Shown here in pieces: positions 44,131-52,131 of a DNA stretch of 64,000 nt (positions within the stretch are counted from its first letter, which is position 1; every line of letters begins with the position of its first letter). The notes below the pieces were generated by a model. It was not told the origin of the DNA. It saw only the letters and a list, made by a program, of their open reading frames with translations, and ran no database searches. Source of the stretch: Prodigiosinella aquatilis (GTDB lineage: Bacteria > Pseudomonadota > Gammaproteobacteria > Enterobacterales > Enterobacteriaceae). The stretch is taken from the NCBI GenBank assembly GCA_030388725.1, contig CP128857.1:3720001-3784000 (forward strand), written 5' to 3'. The translations under genes and the position numbers were made by a program.

Positions 44131-45555
44131 ATGGCTCGCACTAAAAATCAGGCTTCACACACACATTCTTCATCCACTGACGCCCATTACGAAGGAAGCC
44201 AATCCGGCCTACTCACTCTGGATAACGCAGGCCCGATTCAGATGGGTTTTTGGGTTCCCAACCGCGTATGGGCAACCGCTAAATTTCTTATCCCGCTTCG
44301 TCATCATATTGCCGCCAAGAAAAAGGCCAATACGCTCGCTCCATTACAACCTGTCATGCAGGAATTCAAAAACTGGGTTACGTCTCACAGTGTATACCGC
44401 ATGTGGCTGACATCGATGATCGAACAGTCCAATGCGTTTATCGCCTCCCTGCCTAAAGAGACCAGAGCCGAAATCAAAAAAGACGGTGATGCCATCTGGA
44501 TTGAGGGATATGACAGCTTCTTCGAGATCCTCAATGAAATCATCACTACGTCATCGTCCTTCAATACCACCGCACAGGTAGGTACACCGATGAATGCGTT
44601 CCTCTCCGTCGCGATGGGAACCGAAGCCGGTGTTGCCCTGTTCCACGACGCCACCTTCAATCAGCAATTCAAACCGGTGCTTAACGCGTGGAATACGTTC
44701 CTCAAGAGCAGTGACTCTCTCGACAAGCTCGACATTCAGCACCCGGAAAAACCGGGGTCATGGATATCCAAAGCAGCTCATAAAGCAGGTGTATGGAAAG
44801 AGATGGAACACGACCCCAGTAAACCGGGATATGGCTTTGATTCATGGAATGCCTTCTTTCTCCGTCAGTTTGTGAAAGGTGCACGACCATTCCATGGCGA
44901 TCCGAAAACCCAGATCGACATCGGTTGTGAAACCACCCCCTGGAAATATGCCAACAAGATTAAGCTGGAAAGTCAATTCTGGGCCAAGGACATGAACTAC
45001 TCCTTGCTCGATCTGTTCGGAGGCCAGCGGCAATGGGCGAAACTGTTCGAAGGCGGTCAGATCTATCAGGGATTCTTATCTGCCACACACTATCACCGCT
45101 GGAATTCACCGCTTGATGGCTTGCTGGTACGGTCGTGGGTAGAACCGGGAACCTATTTCGCCCAGCGTCCCGGACAGGGGGAAGACCAAGGCACCTGGGA
45201 AGGAACCGAATCACAACCCTATCTGGGTCACGTCGCCACCCGTGCCATCTTTATCTTCAAACACAAATCATGTGGCTATATTGCGCTCATCTGCATCGGA
45301 ATGGTGGAGGTCTCCAGCTGCATCATCGATCCCAGCACTTTTATCGTCGAGGAAGGTGCCGCTCCGGTCAGTATTACTCGCGGCACCGAGATAGGCCGTT
45401 TCGAATTCGGTGGTTCGACACACATGATGATCTTCCAGAAAGATAGGGTGAAACTCGAAGCCTGGGCACGTAACGCCGTCAAACACCGCGAGGACCCCAA
45501 TCCCACAAAAATGGGTAGCATTATCGCTACAGCCACCGCCGGTAACCACAAATAG
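44131..45555 (+). CDS. Phosphatidylserine-decarboxylase-family enzyme (PsiD-like)
   Basis: 474 residues from ATG 44131 with AGAGGAA upstream; the frame is open 17 codons further. Residues ~30-180 match the PSDC N-terminal extension found in long decarboxylases (FKNWVTSHSVYRMWLTSMIEQ). The C-terminal catalytic half has HYHRWNSPLDG and IGRFEFGGSTHMMIFQ. Ser429 in the GGS motif would be the self-cleavage site that creates the pyruvoyl group. Family members of this long type decarboxylate phosphatidylserine or aromatic amino acids (PsiD decarboxylates tryptophan); the substrate here is unknown. It is 96 bases from the C69 hydrolase gene on the same strand. Confidence 0.82.
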   Translation: MARTKNQASHTHSSSTDAHYEGSQSGLLTLDNAGPIQMGFWVPNRVWATAKFLIPLRHHIAAKKKANTLAPLQPVMQEFKNWVTSHSVYRMWLTSMIEQSNAFIASLPKETRAEIKKDGDAIWIEGYDSFFEILNEIITTSSSFNTTAQVGTPMNAFLSVAMGTEAGVALFHDATFNQQFKPVLNAWNTFLKSSDSLDKLDIQHPEKPGSWISKAAHKAGVWKEMEHDPSKPGYGFDSWNAFFLRQFVKGARPFHGDPKTQIDIGCETTPWKYANKIKLESQFWAKDMNYSLLDLFGGQRQWAKLFEGGQIYQGFLSATHYHRWNSPLDGLLVRSWVEPGTYFAQRPGQGEDQGTWEGTESQPYLGHVATRAIFIFKHKSCGYIALICIGMVEVSSCIIDPSTFIVEEGAAPVSITRGTEIGRFEFGGSTHMMIFQKDRVKLEAWARNAVKHREDPNPTKMGSIIATATAGNHK

Positions 45556-45651
45556 TCACCGGAAAGCGCATGGCTTGTCCAGTCAATAGCTTTGGTTCCC
45601 TCGGTCACGCCGGGGGATTACCTCATAGCGTAAATCAAGGTCAGGTAAAAC

Positions 45652-47343
45652 ATGTGTACCACAATGATAGTGACAAAAGGGGCTTCCACCGATGGCTCCA
45701 TGATGGTCACCCACTCTGATGACGATGAACTATCGGACCAACGATTCATCTACGTCCCCGCACAACATCATGCGCCAGGCAGTCTTCGGGGGATCGTAAA
45801 CAATACTAATACCGCTTACCCCCGTATTGTCAGCCAGGATCGAGGTCCGGGTTATAATACGCCCAGCTGGCCGGAAACACCGCTCATCGGCGTAATACCG
45901 CAAGTTGAACACACCTATGCCTATTTCGACGGCAACTACGGCATCATGAACGAACACAATCTGATGTTCGGCGAATGTACCAATGGTGCTAAATACGAGC
46001 CTGATCCGGTTACCGCAGAAGAGGCGGCGAGCAACGACACCCACTGCCGACTGTTTTACAGCGCGGAGCTGTCAAGGATTGCGCTGGAGCGATGCAAAAC
46101 CGCACGGAAAGCCGTGGAGCTGATGGGCTCACTCATTGACACCTACGGTTACTTCTCCACGGGGGAAACCTTATTAGTGGCCGACGAACACGAAGGGTGG
46201 GTGTTCGAAATGTGCGCTCTGCCCGATGAGGTTTACCACTCCGCCTGGATTGCCCAGCGGGTACCGGATGGCACAGTGTTTGTCGCGGCCAACGAGTTTC
46301 GCATCCGGGAAATAAAAGAAGGCAACCCGGACCAACTTTTCTCCAGGCACCTTCTGTCCGGGCTGAAAAAAGTCGGTTGGGCGACACCGGAAACCGGTCC
46401 GGTCGACTGGCTTACCTCCGTCAGTTGGGGCGAATACAATCATCCTTATTACTCGCTGCGTCGAGTCTGGCGGATCTTTGATCGAGTCAATCCCGACCTG
46501 GGACTCAGCCCATGGGTAAACGGCGGTAGCTACACCACGGACTATCCCTTCTCGGTATCTCCCAAAAGCCCACTCAGCACCCAGGATGTCTTTGCTCTCT
46601 ACCGTGACCACTATGAAGGCACGCCGTTTGACCTGACCAAAGGTGTAGCCGCTGGCCCGTATGGTGACCCTAATCGCTATATCGGTCCCTACGATGGCGA
46701 TCAAAATAACGTTTCCACTACCACGCGACCGCTGAGTGGTGCATGGGAACGCGCTATATCGATTTTTTATCAAGGGTATGTCTATGTTGCCCAAACACGA
46801 CCGACCGCGCCTGAACTTACCAAAGGGATCGTCTGGTTCGGGCCTGACGTTGCCAGTACGACCTGCTTTTCGCCATTCCCATCCCGGGTAACCAACCTGC
46901 CACTCTCCTACCAGATTGGCGATCCCCAGAAGTTTGACCGCATCGCTGCCTGGTGGGCCTTTGATTTCGTGGCGAACTGGGCCAGACTCAACTACCAACG
47001 GATGTACAACGTGGATATCCGCCCCTTGCAACAAATGCTGGAAACCATAGCGGTACAACGATTGTGTGAGTGGGACGACATCATGGCCAGAGAGAATGAT
47101 GCCGCTCTGATCACCTCATTATGTGAAAAAAACGCTCACGACATTCTGACACGCTGGTGGGAACTGGCCGATATGCTGATCGCCAAATACTCCGATGGCT
47201 ACATTAATCCTCCGCCCGCTCCGCCGCAAAATCCGCCAGCCATTCCTATTGGCTACTCGGCCGACTGGCTGAGCATCACCAATTATCAGAACGGTCCAGT
47301 GACTTATGATATGCCGGTAAAACCACAAGGAACCCGCAGTTGA
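45652..47343 (+). CDS. Peptidase family C69 (dipeptidase-type Ntn hydrolase)
   Basis: 563 residues. The protein starts Met-Cys (MCTTMIVTKGASTDGS); Cys2 becomes the N-terminal nucleophile once Met is removed, as in C69. Supporting motifs: VTHSDDDE, GIMNEHNLMFGECTNG, ETLLVADEHEGWVFEMCA, VFVAANEFRIREI. The C-terminal end is Pro-rich (PPPAPPQNPP). No signal peptide, so probably cytosolic. Cleaves small peptides or amides; substrate unknown. Possibly co-transcribed with the decarboxylase-like gene, suggesting a two-step amino-acid or amide conversion. Confidence 0.85.
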   Translation: MCTTMIVTKGASTDGSMMVTHSDDDELSDQRFIYVPAQHHAPGSLRGIVNNTNTAYPRIVSQDRGPGYNTPSWPETPLIGVIPQVEHTYAYFDGNYGIMNEHNLMFGECTNGAKYEPDPVTAEEAASNDTHCRLFYSAELSRIALERCKTARKAVELMGSLIDTYGYFSTGETLLVADEHEGWVFEMCALPDEVYHSAWIAQRVPDGTVFVAANEFRIREIKEGNPDQLFSRHLLSGLKKVGWATPETGPVDWLTSVSWGEYNHPYYSLRRVWRIFDRVNPDLGLSPWVNGGSYTTDYPFSVSPKSPLSTQDVFALYRDHYEGTPFDLTKGVAAGPYGDPNRYIGPYDGDQNNVSTTTRPLSGAWERAISIFYQGYVYVAQTRPTAPELTKGIVWFGPDVASTTCFSPFPSRVTNLPLSYQIGDPQKFDRIAAWWAFDFVANWARLNYQRMYNVDIRPLQQMLETIAVQRLCEWDDIMARENDAALITSLCEKNAHDILTRWWELADMLIAKYSDGYINPPPAPPQNPPAIPIGYSADWLSITNYQNGPVTYDMPVKPQGTRS

Positions 47344-47932
47344 GCGGCGACAATAGTCAACATTGACCCAGAGACATGGTGACTTTGGTCACACCATCCG
47401 ACAATCTGACGTTAGACCGATGGCATGGTGTGGCCTGATTCATTCTGTTCAGTATTCCTTCTCGCTACGTGGAGAGTGAATTTATTGGCTGACAACACTG
47501 ACTGACCCATATTGTTTTGGGTCAACTGGCAGGCTGATTCATTCCATATCCGGCAAGGTTCAAATCGGTTATCTCATCCCAATAAAAATCACCAAAAAAC
47601 AATAACCATTAAGACTAATAGTCTTAACTATATAAAGATGAATAACTTTTATCTGACTATGAAATTCCGCGTTACATCCACTTCATCTTTCATGTTGCTG
47701 ATGCATTGATTTTATTCATCCGAATTATTTACTTAGGTAAGCGTATCGTGATTCGCTCACTTGCCGCCTTCTTGCAACCTGAAGTCTACTCGATATAAAA
47801 ACCAGACATCAAATCGATCATCAGTGGAAATAAAATTTTTATTAACTATAGTTAATAGAGAAAAATAATAAAATAAATGCACCTGTAATGTAAAGCATGG
47901 TGGGTATGTTTGATAAACCGAGAGTATCATAA
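47344..47932. other. Intergenic region before the radical SAM gene
   Basis: 589 bases, no credible ORF. Base composition drops sharply in G+C from about 47580. Holds a copy of an interspersed repeat (47745-47798). Confidence 0.6.
47745..47798 (-). repeat. Interspersed repeat, partial copy (left flank of radical SAM island)
   Basis: Read on the minus strand it has the pattern TTGCAAGAAGGCGGCAAG then TGAGCGAATCACGA. The start resembles the GAGTTGCAGGA start of the copies at 49321 and 63467, and the later part resembles the GATCCCGATGAG/GTGATTCGGG part of the 63467 copy. It points toward the island, inverted relative to the right copy. Confidence 0.55.
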
Positions 47933-48937
47933 ATGAACAATCATATCTTAGCCTCATTAGATGACCGATACCTTGAGCTGACTATAATGCCTACCGAGCA
48001 GTGTAATTTCAGATGTGTATATTGTTATGAGGATTTCGCAATTGGCAATATGAGAAATGAAGTTGTTGATTCAATTAATAAGTTCGTTGACAATGCATTA
48101 CCAAGACTAAGAAAATTAAATATATTATGGTTTGGAGGAGAACCACTTTTAGCATTACGTCAGATCACAAAAATCAGCAGTCATATAAAATATAGTGCAA
48201 AGCAAAACAATGTTGAATATACCAGCAGCATGACAACTAATGGCTATTATTTGACACTTAAGAATTTAACTGCCTTAGTAAACCTGAACATAACAAGCTA
48301 TCAAATAACGCTTGATGGATATGCAGAAGACCATGACAAGATGAGAAAAAAATCCAATGGAAAAGGGTCTTTTCAAACGATATGGCATAACCTTATGGAA
48401 GCCAGGAGATCGACGTTAAATTTTAATATAATACTAAGGATACATTATTCACCTGATAATATTCATCAAACTATTAAGTTAATAGAAAAAATAAACAAAG
48501 AATTTTCTAATGACCATAGATTCACGATTTTTTTCCACGCCATTGAAAGACTAGGTGGAAATGATGATGATAACATTACCATTTTTAATGATGAAAAAGA
48601 AAAGATGACTTATTTGTCCAAGCTATTAAAGTTAATACAGCCAGAACTGATTTTTCAATCTGTTAACAATAATTATATTTGTTATGCTGCAAAACTAAAT
48701 AGTTTTGTTATACGCCCTAATGGAGATGTTTTAAAATGTACTGTAGCACTTAACAGTGACGTCAATAGCATTGGACACTTAAACAAAGATGGTTTAATGG
48801 CATTAGATATAGATAAAGTACGAGCATGGTCTATCCCATTATTTACTGAAAATGAAAAAGATCTAAAGTGCCCATCAGTATCCGTGCACAAACGGTGGGC
48901 TGATAAAGCAACAATCCCTGTAACAAATATCATATAA
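47933..48937 (+). CDS. Radical SAM enzyme with partial SPASM-like C-terminus
   Basis: 334 residues. The 4Fe-4S motif C-x3-C-x2-C is at Cys24, Cys28 and Cys31 (CNFRCVYC); WFGGEPLL follows in the usual GGEP position, and TTNGYYL and LDG further on. Near the end CYAAKLNSFVIRPNGDVLKC fits the first part of a SPASM domain (C-x13-G-x4-C), but only one more Cys (LKCPSV) follows, so the auxiliary cluster region looks incomplete or frameshifted. A sampled 60-base stretch has 19 G/C, against 36 of 60 in hutU, suggesting transfer. The 96-residue gene starts 17 bases downstream and is the obvious candidate substrate. Confidence 0.88.
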   Translation: MNNHILASLDDRYLELTIMPTEQCNFRCVYCYEDFAIGNMRNEVVDSINKFVDNALPRLRKLNILWFGGEPLLALRQITKISSHIKYSAKQNNVEYTSSMTTNGYYLTLKNLTALVNLNITSYQITLDGYAEDHDKMRKKSNGKGSFQTIWHNLMEARRSTLNFNIILRIHYSPDNIHQTIKLIEKINKEFSNDHRFTIFFHAIERLGGNDDDNITIFNDEKEKMTYLSKLLKLIQPELIFQSVNNNYICYAAKLNSFVIRPNGDVLKCTVALNSDVNSIGHLNKDGLMALDIDKVRAWSIPLFTENEKDLKCPSVSVHKRWADKATIPVTNII

Positions 48938-48954
48938 ACAGTGAGGTATATATT

Positions 48955-49245
48955 ATGAACCACGTCAGCATTTCCCAAAAAGACTGCGTCATTGATGAAG
49001 ATAAAAAGCAATTAATTTTCAAGAAAAATAGTGATTTGGAACAATACCTTATTACCAATACATCATCACAAATCAATACCTCTTTTGGAGAAACATCTGT
49101 AAAAGATATCACAGTACAATCTGATGGAAAAATAATTTTCAATAATATTGATGCAGAGAAAATAAAAGCATTATTTGATGCAGCACATCAGGCCAGTACC
49201 CGTGGTGATGTAATTTTACATAATATAGGAAATTGTGCTTGTTAG
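48955..49245 (+). CDS. Small protein ending Cys-Ala-Cys, candidate precursor of the radical SAM enzyme
   Basis: 96 residues with a GAGG ribosome site upstream. Acidic/Lys/Ser/Asn-rich, no signal peptide or membrane segment. Cys occurs at position 11 and twice at the extreme C-terminus (HNIGNCAC). I recognise no family. The placement right after a radical SAM/SPASM-like enzyme and the cysteines at the very end fit a RiPP precursor (thioether or related modification). It is long for a simple precursor, so the N-terminal ~80 residues could be a leader or a folded carrier. Function is inference. Confidence 0.7.
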   Translation: MNHVSISQKDCVIDEDKKQLIFKKNSDLEQYLITNTSSQINTSFGETSVKDITVQSDGKIIFNNIDAEKIKALFDAAHQASTRGDVILHNIGNCAC

Positions 49246-49333
49246 ACCAATTAATATAGGGTCGAAAGCATTGGATCATTTAAAGCAGTGTCAATTAATG
49301 GGATATGTTATTTACTGTATATATCCTGAATAA
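49235..49333 (+). pseudogene. Short ORF overlapping the Cys-tail gene, possibly a truncated third island gene
   Basis: Starting at GTG 49235, with AGGA a few bases upstream, a 32-residue frame (LVRPINIGSKALDHLKQ..., ...GYVIYCIYPE) overlaps the end of the Cys-tail gene. It ends exactly where the interspersed repeat starts (CCTGAATAATTCGAGTTGCAGG). The overlap and start context look like a translationally coupled next gene cut off by the repeat. A chance ORF cannot be excluded. Confidence 0.35.
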
Positions 49334-49440
49334 TTCGAGTTGCAGGAAGAAAGCTGCCGGGTGAGCCTCCAGGAGCAGGCCACAGTCAGTGACTGGAGAC
49401 TTACTCGGTTTGCCGTGATTAGTCTGTATTGATATGCCGC
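49321..49440 (+). repeat. Interspersed repeat copy (right flank of radical SAM island)
   Basis: ATATCCTGAATAATTCGAGTTGCAGGAAG at the left edge is nearly the same as CACCCTAAATAAATCAAGTTGCAGGA at 63467. The inner part (CAGGAGC..., GTCAGTGACTGG) has diverged. Such ~100-140-base elements with TTCGAGTTGCAGG ends are scattered through soft-rot and related enterobacterial genomes (from memory). Confidence 0.55.
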
Positions 49441-49446
49441 CAGAAA

Positions 49447-50208
49447 TCAACCATGCCCTTTGAAACGCCCCAACAACTTGTAGCGCGAACCGGGATACAG
49501 CAGCTTGGCATAGGTGACAATTTTGGCATCGCTCCAGGTTTGGCGGTGAATCAATAAACAGGGTTCGTGCTCATCCAATAGCAGTTCCTTGCGCTGGCGT
49601 GCATCTGGCACCACCGCTTCCACAATATGCTCTCCTGCGGTCAACGGAGCCACCCGCATCAGGTAAGTGTACGGCGTCTGGTTGTCGTAGTCCTGCTTAA
49701 GGTAATCCGGTGCCATCAGCGGGTTTACCAACCGGTCTTCCAACTGCACCGGCAAATCGTTCTCGTAATGCACAATCACTGAATGAAAAATCGAATGACC
49801 GGTGGCCAGACCCAGTACCGCTGCCTGTTCCGGATCGGCCTTCACTTCTGCCAACGACAGAATTTTACTGGTATGACGATGGCCTCGCTGAGCAATTTCT
49901 TCTGCGATGTTATGCACTTCCAGCATGGCGGTATAGCCCTTCATCTCGACAACAAAGGTACCCACGCCCTGCATACGAATCAAATAACCTTCACTGGTCA
50001 ACTCGCGCAGAGCGCGATTGATCGTCATGCGGCTGACGCCGAGCTCATTGACCAGCTCACTCTCGGACGGCACGCGTTGATTAGCTTTCCACACGCCTTC
50101 GGTGATCTGGCTGATAATCGCCTGCTTCACGCGCAAATAAATGGGTGCCGGCTGATCACTCATGGCGGCGGCAAGTTGCGAAATAGCGCTCTGCTCGACC
50201 ATATCCAT
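49447..50208 (-). CDS. hutC: Histidine utilisation repressor HutC (GntR/UTRA)
   Basis: 253 residues. N-terminal GntR winged helix (PIYLRVKQAIISQITEGVWKANQRVPSESELVNELGVSRMTINRALREL) and C-terminal UTRA domain (RHTSKILSLAEV, VQLEDRLVNPLMAPDYLKQD, GEHIVEAVVPDARQRKELL). Very similar to Pseudomonas and Klebsiella HutC throughout. HutC represses hut genes and is released by urocanate. Divergent from hutH; palindromes resembling its operator occur in the shared region (50255-50266, 50414-50425, 50533-50546) and before the distant ABC operon (62721-62732). Confidence 0.92.
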   Translation of the reverse strand: MDMVEQSAISQLAAAMSDQPAPIYLRVKQAIISQITEGVWKANQRVPSESELVNELGVSRMTINRALRELTSEGYLIRMQGVGTFVVEMKGYTAMLEVHNIAEEIAQRGHRHTSKILSLAEVKADPEQAAVLGLATGHSIFHSVIVHYENDLPVQLEDRLVNPLMAPDYLKQDYDNQTPYTYLMRVAPLTAGEHIVEAVVPDARQRKELLLDEHEPCLLIHRQTWSDAKIVTYAKLLYPGSRYKLLGRFKGHG

Positions 50209-50254
50209 ATCCTTAAGAAAAATGACAACTTCAGTTTACTGGTTGATAAAGCAA

Positions 50255-50266
50255 ATGTATATACAT
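50255..50266. promoter_or_regulatory. HutC-like operator 1 (hutC side)
   Basis: Perfect 12-base palindrome ATGTATATACAT, 47 bases upstream of the hutC start. HutC operators have a TGTATATACA-type core. Likely autoregulation. Confidence 0.65.
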
Positions 50267-50413
50267 CTTAATTGGCGCACTAGCACTAAAATGGTGCATA
50301 AAAAGCCTCAGTTCAGTGCATCATAATTACCATACTGGCTGCTATTCTGCGGCGATCACGGTATTACGTCCCCCTGAATGATATAAGCAATTTGGCATAA
50401 GCATTGCAACAAG

Positions 50414-50425
50414 TTGTATATACAA
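50414..50425. promoter_or_regulatory. HutC-like operator 2 (hutH promoter)
   Basis: Perfect palindrome TTGTATATACAA, 130 bases before the hutH start, followed by ACTATACGCC. Best match of the set to the expected core. Confidence 0.7.
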
Positions 50426-50532
50426 TACTATACGCCTTAGGCTTCACTCAGCATCGTGATGATCTGACTACGTGATGCCAGTGACGGCGACCTGACATTT
50501 TGCCCGTTTGATCGGGTTTCCTTTTCGCAGAA

Positions 50533-50546
50533 CTTGTATAGACAGG
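50533..50546. promoter_or_regulatory. HutC-like operator 3 overlapping the hutH ribosome site
   Basis: CTTGTATAGACAGG has one intact half-site (CTTGTATA) and a degenerate second half. It runs into the AGGAG ribosome site of hutH (50544-50548), so binding would block transcription close to the start. Confidence 0.5.
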
Positions 50547-50554
50547 AGTATACT

Positions 50555-52096
50555 ATGCTGCTCGGTACACAAACATGTCACCTGACGCCCGGTGAGGTGG
50601 ATTTGGCGACGCTCAAAGCCATCTACCACGGCGATGTCAGCCTGGCGTTGGATGAAAACGCACGCACCGGGGTGATTGCCGCCCGTGATACCGTTGATGC
50701 AATCGTCAGTGCCGGTAACGTGGTGTACGGTATCAACACCGGCTTCGGCAAGCTGGCTCAAACTACCATTCCCGCAGCCCGCCTGGCCGAATTACAACGT
50801 AATCTGGTGTTATCCCACAGTGTCGGTCTCGGCGAACTGCTGCCAGATAATGTGGTACGCCTGATCATGGCAACCAAAATCATCAGTCTGGCGCGTGGCC
50901 ATTCCGGCATCCGCATCGAACTACTGGACGCACTGATCGCCCTGTTCAACGCCGGTGTGATGCCGTGTATTCCTGAAAAGGGCTCGGTCGGTGCTTCTGG
51001 CGATCTGGCTCCGCTGGCGCATATGTCGCTGACACTGCTGGGTGAAGGCGAGGTGCGAGTAGCAGGTAAACGCATCCCCGCCGTAGAAGGGCTGAAAAAA
51101 GCCGGTCTGGAACCGTTCGTCCTCGGCCCGAAAGAGGGACTGGCGCTACTAAACGGCACCCAGGTATCCACCTCACTGGCACTGCGCGGCCTGTTCGAGG
51201 CCGAAAAAGTGTTCGCCGCCGGCCTGATATCCGGCATGCTCTCACTGGAAGCCATTAAAGGTTCAGTTAAACCATTCGACGCCCGGATTCATCAGGCCCG
51301 CGGCCAGCAAGGCCAGATAGCCGTAGCCGCCGCCGTCTCCACACTGCTGGAAGGCAGTGAAATCCTCTCCTCTCACGTCAATTGCGGACGCGTGCAGGAT
51401 CCCTACTCTATCCGTTGTGTACCGCAAGTCATGGGTGCCTGCCTGGATAACCTGCAACACGCCGCACGCGTGCTACAGATAGAAGCCAACGCGGCTTCCG
51501 ACAACCCGCTGGTATTTACCGATACCGGCGACGTCATTTCTGGCGGTAACTTTCATGCCGAACCAGTGGCCTTCGCCGCCGATATCATCGCGCTGGCGGT
51601 GGCAGAAATCGGCGCCATCTCCGAGCGCCGTCTGGCATTACTGCTGGATAGCGGTCTGTCCGGTTTGCCGCCGTTTCTGGTCAACGATGGCGGCGTCAAC
51701 TCCGGCTTTATGATTGCCCAGGTCACCGCCGCCGCGCTGGCATCGGAAAACAAATCCCTCGCCCATCCAGGCAGTGTGGACAGCCTGCCTACCTCCGCCA
51801 ACCAGGAAGATCATGTTTCGATGGCCACCTATGCGGCGCGGCGTCTGGGAGAGATGTGCTTCAACACCGCCGCGGTGGTCGGTATCGAAGCTATGGCCGC
51901 GGCACAAGGTATCGATTTTCACCGCCCGCTGAAAAGCTCCGCCGCCCTGGAACAGGAGCTGGCACGCTTGCGTGAGCGCGTAGCGTTCCTGGATAAAGAC
52001 CGTCTGATGGCACCCGATATCGAGCAGATGCGACTATGGGCTGTCAATACTGTCTGGCCTGATGCCATCACCACCATGCTGCCCAGCTACGCCTGA
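50555..52096 (+). CDS. hutH: Histidine ammonia-lyase
   Basis: 513 residues from ATG 50555, with AGGAG seven bases upstream; a start seven codons earlier lacks a site. The Ala-Ser-Gly triad that forms the MIO electrophile is in GSVGASGDLAPLAHMS. Also VYGINTGFGKL (catalytic Tyr), SDNPLVF and the C-terminal SANQEDHVSM. It converts L-histidine to trans-urocanate and ammonia. Followed by hutU after 35 bases. Urocanate is the HutC inducer. Confidence 0.97.
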   Translation: MLLGTQTCHLTPGEVDLATLKAIYHGDVSLALDENARTGVIAARDTVDAIVSAGNVVYGINTGFGKLAQTTIPAARLAELQRNLVLSHSVGLGELLPDNVVRLIMATKIISLARGHSGIRIELLDALIALFNAGVMPCIPEKGSVGASGDLAPLAHMSLTLLGEGEVRVAGKRIPAVEGLKKAGLEPFVLGPKEGLALLNGTQVSTSLALRGLFEAEKVFAAGLISGMLSLEAIKGSVKPFDARIHQARGQQGQIAVAAAVSTLLEGSEILSSHVNCGRVQDPYSIRCVPQVMGACLDNLQHAARVLQIEANAASDNPLVFTDTGDVISGGNFHAEPVAFAADIIALAVAEIGAISERRLALLLDSGLSGLPPFLVNDGGVNSGFMIAQVTAAALASENKSLAHPGSVDSLPTSANQEDHVSMATYAARRLGEMCFNTAAVVGIEAMAAAQGIDFHRPLKSSAALEQELARLRERVAFLDKDRLMAPDIEQMRLWAVNTVWPDAITTMLPSYA

Positions 52097-52131
52097 TCAG
52101 GGATAACCCTATTTTGGATAAGGAATAAGAA

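Larger units (their letters stand above)
50209..50554. other. hutC-hutH divergent regulatory region
   Basis: 346 bases with no ORF. It contains the three HutC-like palindromes listed separately and must hold both promoters. Confidence 0.75.
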
